NCBI GenBank assembly: GCA_022616055.1
Contig: JAKEFM010000034.1
Span: forward strand, 1-42,145
Source of the DNA: Planctomycetota bacterium
Lineage (GTDB): Bacteria > Planctomycetota > UBA1135 > JAKEFM01
Reading direction: 5' to 3'
DNA length: 42,145 nucleotides
The notes beneath the pieces are model-generated. The model searched no databases and had not been told where the DNA came from. It saw only the letters and a list, made by a program, of their open reading frames with translations. Below are positions 1-9,376 of the stretch, piece after piece; the stretch's first letter is position 1, and every line of letters begins with the position of its first letter. The translations under genes and the position numbers were made by a program.

Positions 1-689
1 GCGACGAGGGGCGCCTGCGGTTCGACGACCTCAACGCGGCGGAGCGCCTCGCCTCCGTCGTCGTCCGGGACGCGCAGGGGGTCGCCCGGGACGTCGGCTA
101 CGAGCGGGGGCTCCCGTCGATCGCCGAGCGCCTGCGGGCGGCCCGCTCGCGCCTCCTCGCGCTCGCCTCCCCCTTCCTCACGAACGAGGAGGGCGCGGCG
201 TTCGCCGCTCTCGCCGCGGCGCTCGGCGTCCCGGCCCTCTTCCTCTCCCCCGCTCGCGGCGGGGAGGACTCGATCCTGCGGACGGGGGACCCCTGCCCGA
301 ACCGCCGGGGCCTGATCGAGGGGGGCCTCGCCGGGCTCGAGGAGGAGGAGGTCGCCCCGAGGCTCGACTCGGCCGGGGCCGTCCTCCTCGTCGGGGAGCG
401 GATCCTCGAGCGGCTCCCCGGGCAGGCCCTGCGGCGCCTCGAGAGCGGGAGCCCTCCCGCCTACGTCCTCGACCGCCACCTCGTCCCCTGGGCCCGGGCG
501 TGCGTCCCGGCCCGGTCCTGGGCGGAGAAGTCGGGCACCTTCACGAACGTCGACGGCCTCCGCCAGGCGATCGCTCCGGCGCTCCCCTCGCCGGCAGGGG
601 TGCGGGCCGAGACCGAGGTCCTCGAGTGGCTCGTGCGCGCCCTCGCCTCCGCCGCCTCCCCCGAGCCCGCCCGGAGCGCGGCCCCGTGA
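1..689 (+). CDS. nuoG: NADH-quinone oxidoreductase subunit G, C-terminal part (5' end outside window)
   Basis: The reading frame enters at base 3 and ends in TGA at 687-689, giving 228 residues with no start inside the window. The C-terminal half of NuoG belongs to the molybdopterin-oxidoreductase fold and sits in the peripheral arm of complex I, where the N-terminal half (not seen) carries the Fe-S clusters. The best marker is the sequence [12 protein letters not shown] about 55 residues before the end, which matches the family's AEKxGTFTNxEGR element. The last four bases GTGA are shared with the nuoH start, so the genes are translationally coupled. Identity also rests on its position ahead of nuoH-N. 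Only the tail is visible, so cofactor binding cannot be judged. Confidence 0.85.
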   Translation, partial: DEGRLRFDDLNAAERLASVVVRDAQGVARDVGYERGLPSIAERLRAARSRLLALASPFLTNEEGAAFAALAAALGVPALFLSPARGGEDSILRTGDPCPNRRGLIEGGLAGLEEEEVAPRLDSAGAVLLVGERILERLPGQALRRLESGSPPAYVLDRHLVPWARACVPARSWAEKSGTFTNVDGLRQAIAPALPSPAGVRAETEVLEWLVRALASAASPEPARSAAP

Positions 690-1678
690 GCGTCCTCTCC
701 GCCGCGATCGCCGCCCTCCTCGCCTTCCTCGGCGTGATGAGCGTCGCCGGGGGGATGACGCTCGCCGAGCGGAAGGTCTCCGCCTGGATGCAGTACCGGG
801 TCGGCCCGAACCGGGTCGGCCCCGGCGGCCTCCTCCAGCCGCTCGCCGACGTCCTCAAGTTCTTCTTCAAGGAATCCCCGATTCCGGAGGGGGCGAGCCC
901 GGCCTTCTTCCGGCTCGCGCCGATCCTGGCGGCGCTCCCGGCGATCCTCACCTTCGCCGCCGTCCCCGTCTCGACTCCCTTCTCCCCCGGGGGGAAGCCC
1001 CTCGGGGCGGCCGACCTCGACGTCGGCGCCCTCTACGTGCTGGCGGTCGGATCGCTCGGGATCTACGGGATCCTGATCGCGGGGTGGGCCTCGAACAACA
1101 AGTACTCGATCCTCGGGGGGGTCCGCGCGGCGGCGCAGCTCGTCTCCTACGAGCTCGCCCTCGTCCTCACCCTGATCGCGGTCCTCGCGAGCGCGGGCTC
1201 GCTGCGGCTCTACGACGTCGTCCTCGCGCAGGACTCCGTCTGGAACGCCTTCACCCAGCCGGTCGCCTTCGCCCTCTTCCTCGTCTGCGCCTTCGCGGAG
1301 ACGAACCGCCACCCCTTCGACTTCGCCGAGTGCGAGCCCGAGCTCGTCGCCGGCTACCACTCGGAGTACGGGGCGACCCGCTGGATGCTCTTCTACGTCG
1401 GGGAGTACGCGGCGATGGTCACGATGGCGGGCCTCGGGACGGTCCTCTTCCTCGGGGGCCCCGACGTCCCCTTCGTGCGCCTCGCCGACCTCCCCTGGTG
1501 GGCGGGTCTCCTCTCCTTCTCCGCGAAGGCCGGGGCCTTCCTCTTCCTCTACCTCTGGGTCCGCTGGACGCTCCCGCGGCTCACCTACGACCGGCTGATG
1601 GCGTTCGGCTGGAAGCGGATGCTCCCGGTCGCGCTCCTGAACCTCGTCGCGACCGGGGCGGTCGTCGCCCTCGCCTGA
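686..1678 (+). CDS. nuoH: NADH-quinone oxidoreductase subunit H
   Basis: Complex I membrane subunit at the junction with the peripheral arm; with other subunits it forms the quinone chamber. It has 330 residues, the usual length, and about eight hydrophobic segments. Visible family marks are the early [19 protein letters not shown] stretch, [19 protein letters not shown] in the middle and the acidic loop [20 protein letters not shown], in which the conserved acidic positions are all kept. The GTG start at 686 overlaps the nuoG stop by four bases and gives a short hydrophobic N-terminus. Longer readings upstream run through nuoG in another frame and were discarded. A gap of three bases leads to nuoI. 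Confidence 0.95.
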   Translation: MSVLSAAIAALLAFLGVMSVAGGMTLAERKVSAWMQYRVGPNRVGPGGLLQPLADVLKFFFKESPIPEGASPAFFRLAPILAALPAILTFAAVPVSTPFSPGGKPLGAADLDVGALYVLAVGSLGIYGILIAGWASNNKYSILGGVRAAAQLVSYELALVLTLIAVLASAGSLRLYDVVLAQDSVWNAFTQPVAFALFLVCAFAETNRHPFDFAECEPELVAGYHSEYGATRWMLFYVGEYAAMVTMAGLGTVLFLGGPDVPFVRLADLPWWAGLLSFSAKAGAFLFLYLWVRWTLPRLTYDRLMAFGWKRMLPVALLNLVATGAVVALA

Positions 1679-1681
1679 GCC

Positions 1682-2200
1682 GTGGACGCCCGACCCCTCA
1701 CCCTCGCCGAGCGCCTCTACCTCCCGGGGCTCTTCCGCGGCCTGCGCCTCACGCTGGCGCTCCTCTTCCGGCGGAAGTTCACGCGGCAGTACCCCGAGGA
1801 GCCCCTCCCGAGGACGCTCGCGACGAAGGGGCAGCCGCGGCTCGTCCAGAACGAGGACGGCACCGTGCGGTGCGTCTCCTGCGGGCTGTGCGAGTACGTC
1901 TGCCCGGCCTTCGCGATCCGGATCGAGGGGCACGAGACCGACCGCCCGATCCAGCGCGAGCCGAGGGCCTTCGACATCGACATGCTGAAGTGCATCCTCT
2001 GCGGCTTCTGCGAGGAGGTCTGCCCGGAGGAGGCGATCTACATGAGCGACGAGCTCGAGCTCGCGGACTTCTCGCGGGCGGCCCACCTCTACACCCTCCC
2101 GCGGCTCCTTCGGCCGGCGAAGACGGCGCAGCCGCGGCTCCTCTACGCCCGGAGGCTCTACGACCGGTGGCGGAAGCCCTCTTCTACGCCCTCGCCCTGA
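1682..2200 (+). CDS. nuoI: NADH-quinone oxidoreductase subunit I (2x[4Fe-4S] ferredoxin type)
   Basis: Peripheral-arm subunit that passes electrons through two [4Fe-4S] clusters (N6a and N6b) towards quinone. It has 172 residues. Two complete ferredoxin motifs are visible: Cys64-Cys67-Cys70-Cys74 (CVSCGLCEYVCP) and Cys104-Cys107-Cys110-Cys114 (CILCGFCEEVCP). The N-terminal 40 residues are amphipathic, as in the family. The GTG start lies three bases after the nuoH stop. Its end overlaps nuoJ by 34 bases, the longest overlap within the nuo genes here, so nuoJ probably starts by coupled re-initiation. Confidence 0.95.
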   Translation: MDARPLTLAERLYLPGLFRGLRLTLALLFRRKFTRQYPEEPLPRTLATKGQPRLVQNEDGTVRCVSCGLCEYVCPAFAIRIEGHETDRPIQREPRAFDIDMLKCILCGFCEEVCPEEAIYMSDELELADFSRAAHLYTLPRLLRPAKTAQPRLLYARRLYDRWRKPSSTPSP

Positions 2201-2715
2201 CCGCGCTCTACGGGGCGGGGAACGTGATCGCGAGGCGGCACGCGCTCGTGGCGGCCGTCCATCTCGCCCTCACCCTGTTCGCACTCTCCGGGATCTACCT
2301 CCTCCTCGGCTCCCCCCTCCTCGCGTTCCTCAACCTCCTCGTCTACGCGGGGGCGATCCTCGTCCTCTTCCTCTTCGTCATCATGCTCCTCGACCTCCGG
2401 CGGGACGAGCCCTGGCCCCTCGACCTGCGCGGGAAGCTCGGCCCGGCGGCCGCCTTCGTGCTGGGCGTCGAGGCCCTGGCGCTCGCCTTCGCCTCGGGGG
2501 ACGGGGGGGAGGGGCCGGCGTACCGCGAGACGACGGACCAATCGGGGGAGATCCTGTTCGGCCAGTACCTCTTCCCCTTCGAGATCTCGGGGCTCCTCCT
2601 CCTCCTCGGCATCGTCGCGGTCCTCGTCCTCGCGCGACGCGGGCCGCGGCCCGCCCCCCCCTCCTCCGAGGGGACGGCGGGCGTCCCCGAACCGATGGCG
2701 CAGGCCCATCCATGA
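2167..2715 (+). CDS. nuoJ: NADH-quinone oxidoreductase subunit J
   Basis: Small membrane subunit of complex I that contributes to the proton path next to NuoK. It has 182 residues with about five hydrophobic segments. The NuoJ signature is the LLVYAGAILVLFLFVIMLLDL stretch near residues 58-78. The GTG at 2167 (VAEALFYALALTALYG) gives a normal first transmembrane segment, and no better start follows without losing it. The protein ends in a proline- and alanine-rich tail that looks non-conserved. The ATGA overlap with nuoK is typical of coupled genes. Confidence 0.92.
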   Translation: MAEALFYALALTALYGAGNVIARRHALVAAVHLALTLFALSGIYLLLGSPLLAFLNLLVYAGAILVLFLFVIMLLDLRRDEPWPLDLRGKLGPAAAFVLGVEALALAFASGDGGEGPAYRETTDQSGEILFGQYLFPFEISGLLLLLGIVAVLVLARRGPRPAPPSSEGTAGVPEPMAQAHP

Positions 2716-3017
2716 CGGTCCCCACGGCCCACGTCTACGCGCTCGGCGCGGCGCTCTTCGCCCTCGGCGTCGCGGGGTTCCTCGTCCGGCGCAACCTCCT
2801 CGTCGTCTTCCTCTCCCTCGAGCTGATGTTCAACGGCGCGATCGTCACCCTCCTCGGCGCCGCGCGCGCGCGCGCGACCGCCGAGCCCTCGACCTTCGCC
2901 CTGTTCGTCATCTTCCTCGCCGCCGTCGAGGTCTCCGTCGGCCTCGCCCTCGTGATCGCCCTCTTCCGGCTCCGGCGGAGCGTCGATTCCGACGCGGCCG
3001 CGAGCCTGCGGGGATGA
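2712..3017 (+). CDS. nuoK: NADH-quinone oxidoreductase subunit K
   Basis: Membrane subunit of complex I homologous to MrpC. It has 101 residues and three hydrophobic segments, the standard size. Recognised from the LFALGVAGFLVRRNLLVVFLS element and the ELMFNGAIV stretch, which carries the conserved membrane glutamate. The second conserved glutamate lies in the AAVEVSVGLALVIALFR segment. Both ends overlap neighbours by four bases (ATGA with nuoJ and with nuoL), so the reading frame and the ATG start are firm. Confidence 0.95.
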   Translation: MTVPTAHVYALGAALFALGVAGFLVRRNLLVVFLSLELMFNGAIVTLLGAARARATAEPSTFALFVIFLAAVEVSVGLALVIALFRLRRSVDSDAAASLRG

Positions 3018-4933
3018 GCGCCCTCCTCCCCCTCCTCGTCGGGCTTCCGCTCGCCGGCGCGATCGCGTGCGCCGCGCTCCACGCCCGGGTCCTCTCGCGG
3101 CGGCGGACGGACCCGGAGGCGCGGCCGGGGGAGATCCTCGTCGGCGCGATCGCGACGGGGGCAGCGTCCGCCGCCTTCGTCCTCGCCCTCGCCCTCTTCG
3201 TCCGGCTCCTCGGCCTCCCGGCCGCGGACCGGCGGATCGGGGCGAGCCTCGGGACCTGGATCGACGCTGGGACGCTGCGCGTCCCAGCAAGCCTCCTCCT
3301 CGACCCCCTCTCCTCGATCCTCGCCCTCGTCGTCACGGGGGTCGGCGCGCTGATCCACCTCTACTCGATCGGCTACATGCGGGGGGACCCGGGGTTCGCG
3401 CGGTACTTCGCGTGCCTGAACCTCTTCCTCGCCTCGATGCTCCTCCTCGTCCTCGGGGCGAACCTCCCCCTCACCTTCGTCGGCTGGGAGGGGGTGGGGC
3501 TCTGCTCCTATCTGCTGATCGGGTTCTGGTACGGGAAGGGGTGGCCCGCCGACGCGGGGCTCAAGGCGTTCGTCGTGAACCGGGTCGGGGACGCGGGCTT
3601 CCTCCTCGGGATCTTCCTCCTCCAGAAGGAGCTCGGCGCCCTCGACTACGCCTCCATTGGCGCCGCGGCCTCCACCGGGAAGATCCCCTCGGCGACGTGG
3701 GCCGCCGCCCTCCTCTTCTGCGGCGCCGTCGGCAAGTCCGCCCAGATCCCCCTCCAGGTCTGGCTCCCCGACGCGATGGCGGGGCCGACCCCGGTCTCCG
3801 CCCTCATCCACGCGGCGACGATGGTGACGGCCGGGGTCTACCTCCTCGCGCGGCTGAGCGCCCTCTTCCTCGCCGCGCCCGGCGTCCTCCTCGTCGTCGG
3901 GATCGTCGGCGGGGCGACCGCCGTCCTCGCGGGGCTCGGCGCCCTCGCGAGCCGCGACCTCAAGCGGGCGCTCGCGTGCTCTACGGTCTCCCAGCTCGGC
4001 CTCATGTTCCTCGGGGAGGGGGCCGGCGCGTTCGACGCCGGAATCGCCCACCTGACGACCCACGCCTTCTTCAAGGCGCTCCTCTTCCTCGCGGCGGGCT
4101 CGGTGATCCACGCCCTCGGGGGGGAGCAGGATCTGGCGAAGATGGGCGGCCTGCGGGCCCGGATCCCGGCGACCTTCCTCTGCTTCTGCGCGGGGGCATG
4201 GGCGCTCTCGGGGCTCCCGCCGCTCGCCGGGTTCTTCTCGAAGGACGAGATCCTCGGCGGCGCGCTCCACGGCGGGCACGCGGCGATCCTCGCCTCGCTC
4301 GGCTTCGCCGCCTCCTTCCTCACCGCCCTCTACTCCTTCCGGCTCGTCTACCTCGTCTTCTCCGGGCGGGAGAACTTCGCGGGGAGCCCCCACGAGTCCC
4401 CCGGGGTCATGCTCGCGCCGATGCGGGTGCTCGCCGCGCTCTCGCTGCTCGGCGGGGCGCTCGCCTGGATCCCGATCGCGGACGCCCGGCCGATCGCCGC
4501 GTTCCTCGCTCCCGTCCTCGGGGGGGAGGCGGCCCCGGGCGGCGGCGCGGAGCACGTCCTCGTGGCCGCCCTCAGTTTCGCCGTCGCGTCCGTCGGATTC
4601 CTCCTCGCGCGCCGCCTCTGGCGCGACCGGGGGCTGGCGGGCGACGAGGGGCTCGCGCGCACGGCGCTCTGGCGCCTCGCCGCCGCGGGAGGGGTCCTCG
4701 ACGCCTTCTACCGCGGGGCGGTCGCGCGGGGGGCGAGGCTGCTGGCGATCGCCTGCGGCGTCTTCGACCTCTTCGTCATCGACGGCGCGGTGAACGGGGT
4801 CGGGCGGGCGGCCTCGGCGGCGGGCGCCTCGCTGCGGGCCCTCCAGAACGGGAAGATCCAGTCCTACGGGATCGGGATCGCGGCGGCGGCGGGTGCGCTC
4901 CTCCTCGCCGGCCTCCTCCTCGGGAGGGGATGA
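3014..4933 (+). CDS. nuoL: NADH-quinone oxidoreductase subunit L (antiporter-like)
   Basis: Distal proton-pumping subunit of complex I with the long lateral helix. It has 639 residues, the expected size. Family marks include LYSIGYMRGDPGFARYFACL, the VGWEGVGLCSYLLIGFWY segment with its conserved glutamate, and VWLPDAMAGPTPVSALIHAA. The last 150 residues hold the lateral helix and a final transmembrane segment. ATG at 3014 overlaps the nuoK stop by four bases. nuoM begins at the very next base after its TGA. Nothing is missing relative to the family. Confidence 0.96.
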   Translation: MSALLPLLVGLPLAGAIACAALHARVLSRRRTDPEARPGEILVGAIATGAASAAFVLALALFVRLLGLPAADRRIGASLGTWIDAGTLRVPASLLLDPLSSILALVVTGVGALIHLYSIGYMRGDPGFARYFACLNLFLASMLLLVLGANLPLTFVGWEGVGLCSYLLIGFWYGKGWPADAGLKAFVVNRVGDAGFLLGIFLLQKELGALDYASIGAAASTGKIPSATWAAALLFCGAVGKSAQIPLQVWLPDAMAGPTPVSALIHAATMVTAGVYLLARLSALFLAAPGVLLVVGIVGGATAVLAGLGALASRDLKRALACSTVSQLGLMFLGEGAGAFDAGIAHLTTHAFFKALLFLAAGSVIHALGGEQDLAKMGGLRARIPATFLCFCAGAWALSGLPPLAGFFSKDEILGGALHGGHAAILASLGFAASFLTALYSFRLVYLVFSGRENFAGSPHESPGVMLAPMRVLAALSLLGGALAWIPIADARPIAAFLAPVLGGEAAPGGGAEHVLVAALSFAVASVGFLLARRLWRDRGLAGDEGLARTALWRLAAAGGVLDAFYRGAVARGARLLAIACGVFDLFVIDGAVNGVGRAASAAGASLRALQNGKIQSYGIGIAAAAGALLLAGLLLGRG

Positions 4934-6436
4934 GTGGACCCGATCCTCCCCCTCCTCGTCCTCCTCCCCGCGGCGGGGGCGGGGATCCTCGCGCTGGCGC
5001 CCCGGGCGCGCGATCCCCTCCGCTTCGCGGGGATCGTCTCCCTCCTCCCGCTCGGTCTCGCGCTCGGCCTCTTCTTCGCCTTCGAGGGCCGGAGCGCCGA
5101 GCCGCAGTTCGGCTTCTCCGTCCCCTGGTTCCGGATGGGGGGCGTCGACGTGCGCTTCGCCCTCGCCCTCGACGGGATCTCCCTCCTCCTCGTCGGGCTC
5201 ACCGCGCTTCTCGGCCCCGTCTTCTTCTTCGCCGCCCTCGGCCCCGTCGCGGAGCGCCGGCGCGAGTTCGCGATCTGGGGGCTCCTGATGGAGACGGGGA
5301 TGCTCGGGGTCTTCGCGGCCGCCGACCTCGTCCTCTTCTACGTCGCCTGGGAGATCTCCCTGATCCCCCTCTACTTCGTCATCGGGATCTGGGGGGGCCC
5401 CGGGAGGGGGAGGGCGACGACGAAGTTCGTCCTCTACACGGTCGCCGGCTCCCTCCTCCTCCTCCTCGCCCTCCTCGCCGTCCTCCTCGAGGGGCGCAGC
5501 TCCGACCTCTTCGAGCTCGCCCGGACCCCCCGGCTCCTCCCGGCCTCGATCGAGACGCTCGCCTTCCTCGGCTTCGCCCTCGGCTTCGCGGTCAAGGTGC
5601 CGCTCCTCCCGTTCCACACCTGGCTCCCCGAGGCGCACGTCGAGGCCCCGACCTCGGGCTCCGTCGTCCTCGCCGGCGTCCTCCTGAAGATGGGGACGTA
5701 CGGGCTCCTCCGCTTCTGCCTGCCGATCTTCCCGCGGGCGAGCGCGGACCTCGCCCCCCTCCTCCTCGCCCTCGGGGCCGGAGGGGCCGTCTACGGAGCG
5801 CTCCTCGCCTGGGCGCAGCGCGACCTGAAGAAGCTCGTCGCCTACTCCTCGATCTCCCACCTCGGCCTCGTCGCGATGGGGCTCTTCGCGCGCGAGCCCT
5901 CGGCCGTCTCGGGGGCGGTCCTCCAGATGGTGAACCACGGGATCTCGACGGGGGCGCTCTTCCTCCTCGTCGGCGTCCTCTACGACCGGACCCACCGCCG
6001 GGGCCTCGGGGACTTCGGCGGGGTCGCGAGGTCGATGCCCCTCTTCGCGTTCCTGTTCGGCCTGACCGCCTTCGCGTCGATCGGGCTGCCGGGTCTCAAC
6101 GGATTCGTCGGGGAGTTCCTGATCCTGTCGGGGACCTTCTCCGCTGCGCCGGTGGTCGCCGCCGTCGGGGCGACCTCGGTCGTCCTGTCGGCGGTCTACC
6201 TCCTCGGGGCCGTGCGGGCCGTCCTCTTCGGGCCGACCCCCGATTCCGTCGCGGGGCTCCCCGACTGCACGAGGCGCGAGACGGCGACGCTCCTCCCCCT
6301 CGCCGGGCTCATGGTCCTCCTCGGGGTCTGCCCCGGCCCCCTCCTCGACCGGATCCGGCCTTCCGTCGAGCGGATCGTCGCGCGCGCCCGCGCCGTCGCC
6401 CAGGCCGAGCCCCCCCGGCTGGAGCGGCCCCGATGA
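4934..6436 (+). CDS. nuoM: NADH-quinone oxidoreductase subunit M (antiporter-like)
   Basis: Middle proton-pumping subunit of complex I, 500 residues, with about 14 hydrophobic segments. Marks seen: LFYVAWEISLIPLYFVIGIW with the conserved membrane glutamate, LPFHTWLPEAHVEAPTSGSV, and KKLVAYSSISHLGLVAMGLF. The GTG start immediately follows the nuoL TGA with no spacer. The end overlaps nuoN by four bases (ATGA). An alanine- and arginine-rich C-terminal tail of about 25 residues extends past the last membrane segment and looks variable. Confidence 0.96.
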   Translation: MDPILPLLVLLPAAGAGILALAPRARDPLRFAGIVSLLPLGLALGLFFAFEGRSAEPQFGFSVPWFRMGGVDVRFALALDGISLLLVGLTALLGPVFFFAALGPVAERRREFAIWGLLMETGMLGVFAAADLVLFYVAWEISLIPLYFVIGIWGGPGRGRATTKFVLYTVAGSLLLLLALLAVLLEGRSSDLFELARTPRLLPASIETLAFLGFALGFAVKVPLLPFHTWLPEAHVEAPTSGSVVLAGVLLKMGTYGLLRFCLPIFPRASADLAPLLLALGAGGAVYGALLAWAQRDLKKLVAYSSISHLGLVAMGLFAREPSAVSGAVLQMVNHGISTGALFLLVGVLYDRTHRRGLGDFGGVARSMPLFAFLFGLTAFASIGLPGLNGFVGEFLILSGTFSAAPVVAAVGATSVVLSAVYLLGAVRAVLFGPTPDSVAGLPDCTRRETATLLPLAGLMVLLGVCPGPLLDRIRPSVERIVARARAVAQAEPPRLERPR

Positions 6437-7839
6437 ACGTCGGCGCGCACGACCTTCGGGCGTTCGCCCCCGGCCTCGCCCTCTCCGCGGCGGCGGTGGC
6501 CGTCCTCCTGGTCGACGCCTTCGGGAGGCGGAAGGGGGCGACGGAGGCGAGCGCCGTGGCGGGCCTCGTCGTCTCCCTCGTCCTCGCCCTGCGGGGGTTC
6601 CTCGACCCCGCCGGCGAGGCCTTCGGGGGCCTCCTCGTCGAGGACCGCTGGACGGCCGCCGTCGCCGTCCTCTCCATCGGCTGCGCGATCGTGGCGGCCG
6701 CGACCGCCCGGGAGACCTTCGCTCCCGCCGCGGAGAAGCCCGGGGAGTTCCACTCCCTCCTCCTCCTCGCCCCCGTCGGGATGATCCTCCTCGCCGGCGC
6801 GCGGCACCTCCTCCTCCTCGTCCTCGGGATCGAGGTCCTCTCGATCGCCTTCTACGTCCTCGCCGCCTTCGACCGCACCCGCGCCGCCTCCGTCGAGGCG
6901 GGCCTCAAGTACTTCCTCCTCGGCTCCTTCGCCCTCGCCCTCCTCCTCTACGGCGGGGCGGTGCTCTTCGGGGCGAGCGGATCGTTCTCCCTCGGCGCGA
7001 CCGGCTTCGGGGCGGAGCCCGCGCGGACGGCGGGGGCGTGCCTCCTCCTCGCGGGCCTCCTCTTCAAGGCCTCCGCCGCCCCCTTCCACTTCTGGACGCC
7101 CGACGTCTACGAGGGGGCTCCGACTCCGGTCGTCGGGCTCTTCGCGGCGGCGACGAAGGCCGCCGCGGTCGCGGCGATCTTCCGCTGGAGCGGGATCGTC
7201 CCGGAGGCGACCCGGATCCTCTCCGTCGCCGCCGTCCTCACCCTCCTCGTCGGGGGGGCCGGCGCCCTCGTCCAGACGAGCCTGAAGCGCCTCCTCGCCT
7301 ACTCCGCCATCGGCCATGCAGGGATCCTCCTCATCGCCGCGGCGGCGCACAGCGCCGGGGGGGACGAGGTCTCGAGGGGCGCCTCCGAGGCGGCCGTCTT
7401 CTACCTCCTCGCCTACGCGCCGATGACTCTCGGGGCCTTCGCCCTCCTCGCGGCCCACGAGCGGGACGGGGGTGGATTCGACATCGAGGGGCTGCGCGGC
7501 GTCGGACGCGCCCGCCCGCTCTGGACCGCGGCCCTCGTCCTCTTCCTCGCCTCCCTCGGCGGGCTCCCCCCGACCGGCGGCTTCTTCGCCAAGCTCTTCG
7601 TCTTCGAGTCGGCCGTGCGGGCGGGACTCGTCCCCCTCGCGGTCGCCGGGGTCCTCCTCTCCGTCGTCTCCCTCGCCGCCTACCTCCGCGTCGTGGCGGC
7701 GGCGGTGATCGCGGCCGATCCCCGGCCGGGCGAGGCGCGGGCGGGCCCCGGGGCGGTCGCCTGGGTCTGCGCCGCGGCGGTGGTCGCCCTGGGCCTCTTC
7801 CCGGGGGCGGCCCTGGAGCGTCTGACCGGACTCCTGTGA
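6433..7839 (+). CDS. nuoN: NADH-quinone oxidoreductase subunit N (antiporter-like)
   Basis: Third antiporter-like subunit of complex I and last gene of the operon. It has 468 residues. Visible marks are LVLGIEVLSIAFYVLAAF with the conserved glutamate, FKASAAPFHFWTPDVYEGAP and LKRLLAYSAIGHAGILLI. The ATG at 6433 overlaps the nuoM stop. After the TGA only three bases separate it from the stop codon of the convergent PilZ gene. No hairpin-plus-T-tract terminator is visible there. Confidence 0.96.
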   Translation: MNVGAHDLRAFAPGLALSAAAVAVLLVDAFGRRKGATEASAVAGLVVSLVLALRGFLDPAGEAFGGLLVEDRWTAAVAVLSIGCAIVAAATARETFAPAAEKPGEFHSLLLLAPVGMILLAGARHLLLLVLGIEVLSIAFYVLAAFDRTRAASVEAGLKYFLLGSFALALLLYGGAVLFGASGSFSLGATGFGAEPARTAGACLLLAGLLFKASAAPFHFWTPDVYEGAPTPVVGLFAAATKAAAVAAIFRWSGIVPEATRILSVAAVLTLLVGGAGALVQTSLKRLLAYSAIGHAGILLIAAAAHSAGGDEVSRGASEAAVFYLLAYAPMTLGAFALLAAHERDGGGFDIEGLRGVGRARPLWTAALVLFLASLGGLPPTGGFFAKLFVFESAVRAGLVPLAVAGVLLSVVSLAAYLRVVAAAVIAADPRPGEARAGPGAVAWVCAAAVVALGLFPGAALERLTGLL

Positions 7840-7842
7840 CCC

Positions 7843-8181
7843 CTAATCGAGCGCGGCGGGATCGATCGGCTCCTCGAACCGGATCGCGATCCCGACGGCG
7901 GTCGGATTGAGGCTCTCCGCCCGGACGAGGCGGCCGCGCACCTCGACGGGCTTCCTCTTCCCCTCGACCTCGACCGTCAGCTTGATCGGTCCGTCCGCGA
8001 AGAAGTAGAGCCCGTCGCGGCTGACATTCGCGGAGGGTCCCGGCACGGGCCCCGTGTCGAAGAAGATCCGGACGTTCCTCCGCGTCGCGAAGCGGTCGGA
8101 GGCGCGCCGATCGGCCGTCTCGGCGGAGACGGGAGGCGTCTCCGTGGAGGGCCGCGGTTCGGGGGGAGTCGTTCGAGTCAT
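7843..8181 (-). CDS. PilZ domain protein, probable c-di-GMP receptor
   Basis: A 112-residue protein, essentially one PilZ domain after a disordered Pro/Thr-rich N-terminus. Both parts of the c-di-GMP binding signature are present: RxxxR at Arg26-Arg30 (RRASDR) and (D/N)xSxxG at Asn52-Gly57 (NVSRDG). The following beta-strands end in VGIAIRFEEP, as in the family. There is no membrane segment or output domain, so it should act as a cytoplasmic adaptor. What it controls cannot be told from its neighbours, since it is convergent with nuoN and divergent from corA. A TATGAA box lies about 21 bases upstream of the ATG on its own strand. Confidence 0.88.
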   Translation of the reverse strand: MTRTTPPEPRPSTETPPVSAETADRRASDRFATRRNVRIFFDTGPVPGPSANVSRDGLYFFADGPIKLTVEVEGKRKPVEVRGRLVRAESLNPTAVGIAIRFEEPIDPAALD

Positions 8182-8268
8182 GGTGTCGAGTCCCGGCCGA
8201 GGTTCATAGGGAGTCCGCCCCGTCTATCGGCCGTCCCCCTCTCCCGGGTGAAGGGGATCCCCCCCCGC

Positions 8269-8274
8269 TATCCT
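8269..8274 (+). promoter_or_regulatory. Candidate -10 box of corA (leaderless)
   Basis: TATCCT lies eight bases before the GTG start of corA in an otherwise C-rich stretch. No -35 match sits at the usual distance. If used, transcription would start at or next to the GTG, giving a leaderless mRNA. The same kind of box occurs before several other genes in the window. Confidence 0.35.
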
Positions 8275-8282
8275 CCCGGCCC

Positions 8283-9299
8283 GTGCTCTCCGCCCTCTCC
8301 TACCTGCGGGGGCAGCCCCTGCGGGAGACGGCCGACCTCGAAGAGGTGGTCCGCCTCTTCCATGCGGAGGGAGGGGCGCTCTGGGTCGACCTCCTCGTCG
8401 CGGACGCCCCGGCGGCCCTCGCGCGCCTGAAGGCGAATCAGGCGGACGGCGGCGGCCCCCATCCCGAGCAGATCCTGCGCGACCGGTTCGGCTTCCATCC
8501 CCTCGCCGTCGAGGACGCCCTGACCCCGAACCATGCCCCGAAGATCGACGACCTCGAGTCCTCCCTCTTCGGCGTCCTTCACACCCCCGTCGCCGAGGGG
8601 GGCCGCGTCCGCACTCGCACCCTCTCCTTCTTCCTCGGCCGGCGGACCCTCGTCACCGTCCACAAGGCGCCCCTCCCCGGCCTCGACCGCGCCCTCGCGC
8701 GGGCCCGTCGCGACCCCGCCCGGGTCCTCGGCCACGACGTCGACCTCGCCCTCCACGCCCTCCTCGACGAGCTGATCGTGGACTTCGACCCGGTCGCCGA
8801 GGAGCTCGGCGTCGCGATCGACGCCCTCGAGCCCCAGGCCCTCCGCGGCCGCGACGAGACGGTCCTCCACCGCATCCTCGAGCTGAAGCGCCGGGCGGCG
8901 ATCCTCTTCCGCGTCCTGCGTCCGGAGCGCGACGTGATCGGGACCCTCGCCCGCGGGGAGTTCCCTCTCGTCTCCAAGAAGGCGCGCCTCTACTACCGGG
9001 ACGTCTACGACCACTGCGTGCGCCTCCACGATCTCCTCGAGAGCCACCGCGACGCGATCGCCTCCCTGCGGGACGCCTACCTCGCGAGCGTCAACAACCG
9101 GATGAACCGCACGATGCAGACGCTCGCGGCGGTGACGACCGTCCTCCTCCCCCTCACCGTCGTCACCGGGATCTACGGGATGAACTTCGAGAACATGCCC
9201 GAGCTTCACTCCCCGTACGGCTACCCTGCCGTCCTCGCCCTGATGGCCACGATCTCCGTCTCGCTCTTCCTCCTCCTCCGGAGGAAGCGGTGGCTGTGA
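8283..9299 (+). CDS. corA: CorA-type magnesium/divalent cation channel
   Basis: Pentameric inner-membrane Mg2+ (or Co2+/Ni2+) channel. The 338 residues consist of a soluble N-terminal alpha/beta domain, a long helix around residues 165-275 and two C-terminal membrane segments. The selectivity signature GMN is at residues 299-301 (YGMNFENMPEL), between the two membrane segments, and the chain ends in the basic RRKRWL cytoplasmic tail typical of CorA. The GTG at 8283 is the earliest start in frame after the intergenic region and has little Shine-Dalgarno sequence. It appears monocistronic, with an intergenic gap before the accessory module downstream. Confidence 0.93.
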   Translation: MLSALSYLRGQPLRETADLEEVVRLFHAEGGALWVDLLVADAPAALARLKANQADGGGPHPEQILRDRFGFHPLAVEDALTPNHAPKIDDLESSLFGVLHTPVAEGGRVRTRTLSFFLGRRTLVTVHKAPLPGLDRALARARRDPARVLGHDVDLALHALLDELIVDFDPVAEELGVAIDALEPQALRGRDETVLHRILELKRRAAILFRVLRPERDVIGTLARGEFPLVSKKARLYYRDVYDHCVRLHDLLESHRDAIASLRDAYLASVNNRMNRTMQTLAAVTTVLLPLTVVTGIYGMNFENMPELHSPYGYPAVLALMATISVSLFLLLRRKRWL

Positions 9300-9376
9300 G
9301 GAGGCTGCCGATCCTCGTGACGGCGCTGCCATCGGGGATGGACTCCGTCCTCCCGCGACGGAGAATCCCACCCGGT

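Noticed and set aside
2735..5995. Very long minus-strand open frame (over 1000 codons) across nuoK-nuoM
   Set aside because: It is antisense to clear complex I genes, consists of Glu/Arg/Gly/Asp repeats produced by GC-biased codons read backwards, and has no recognisable domain. Similar antisense frames elsewhere were left out for the same reason.
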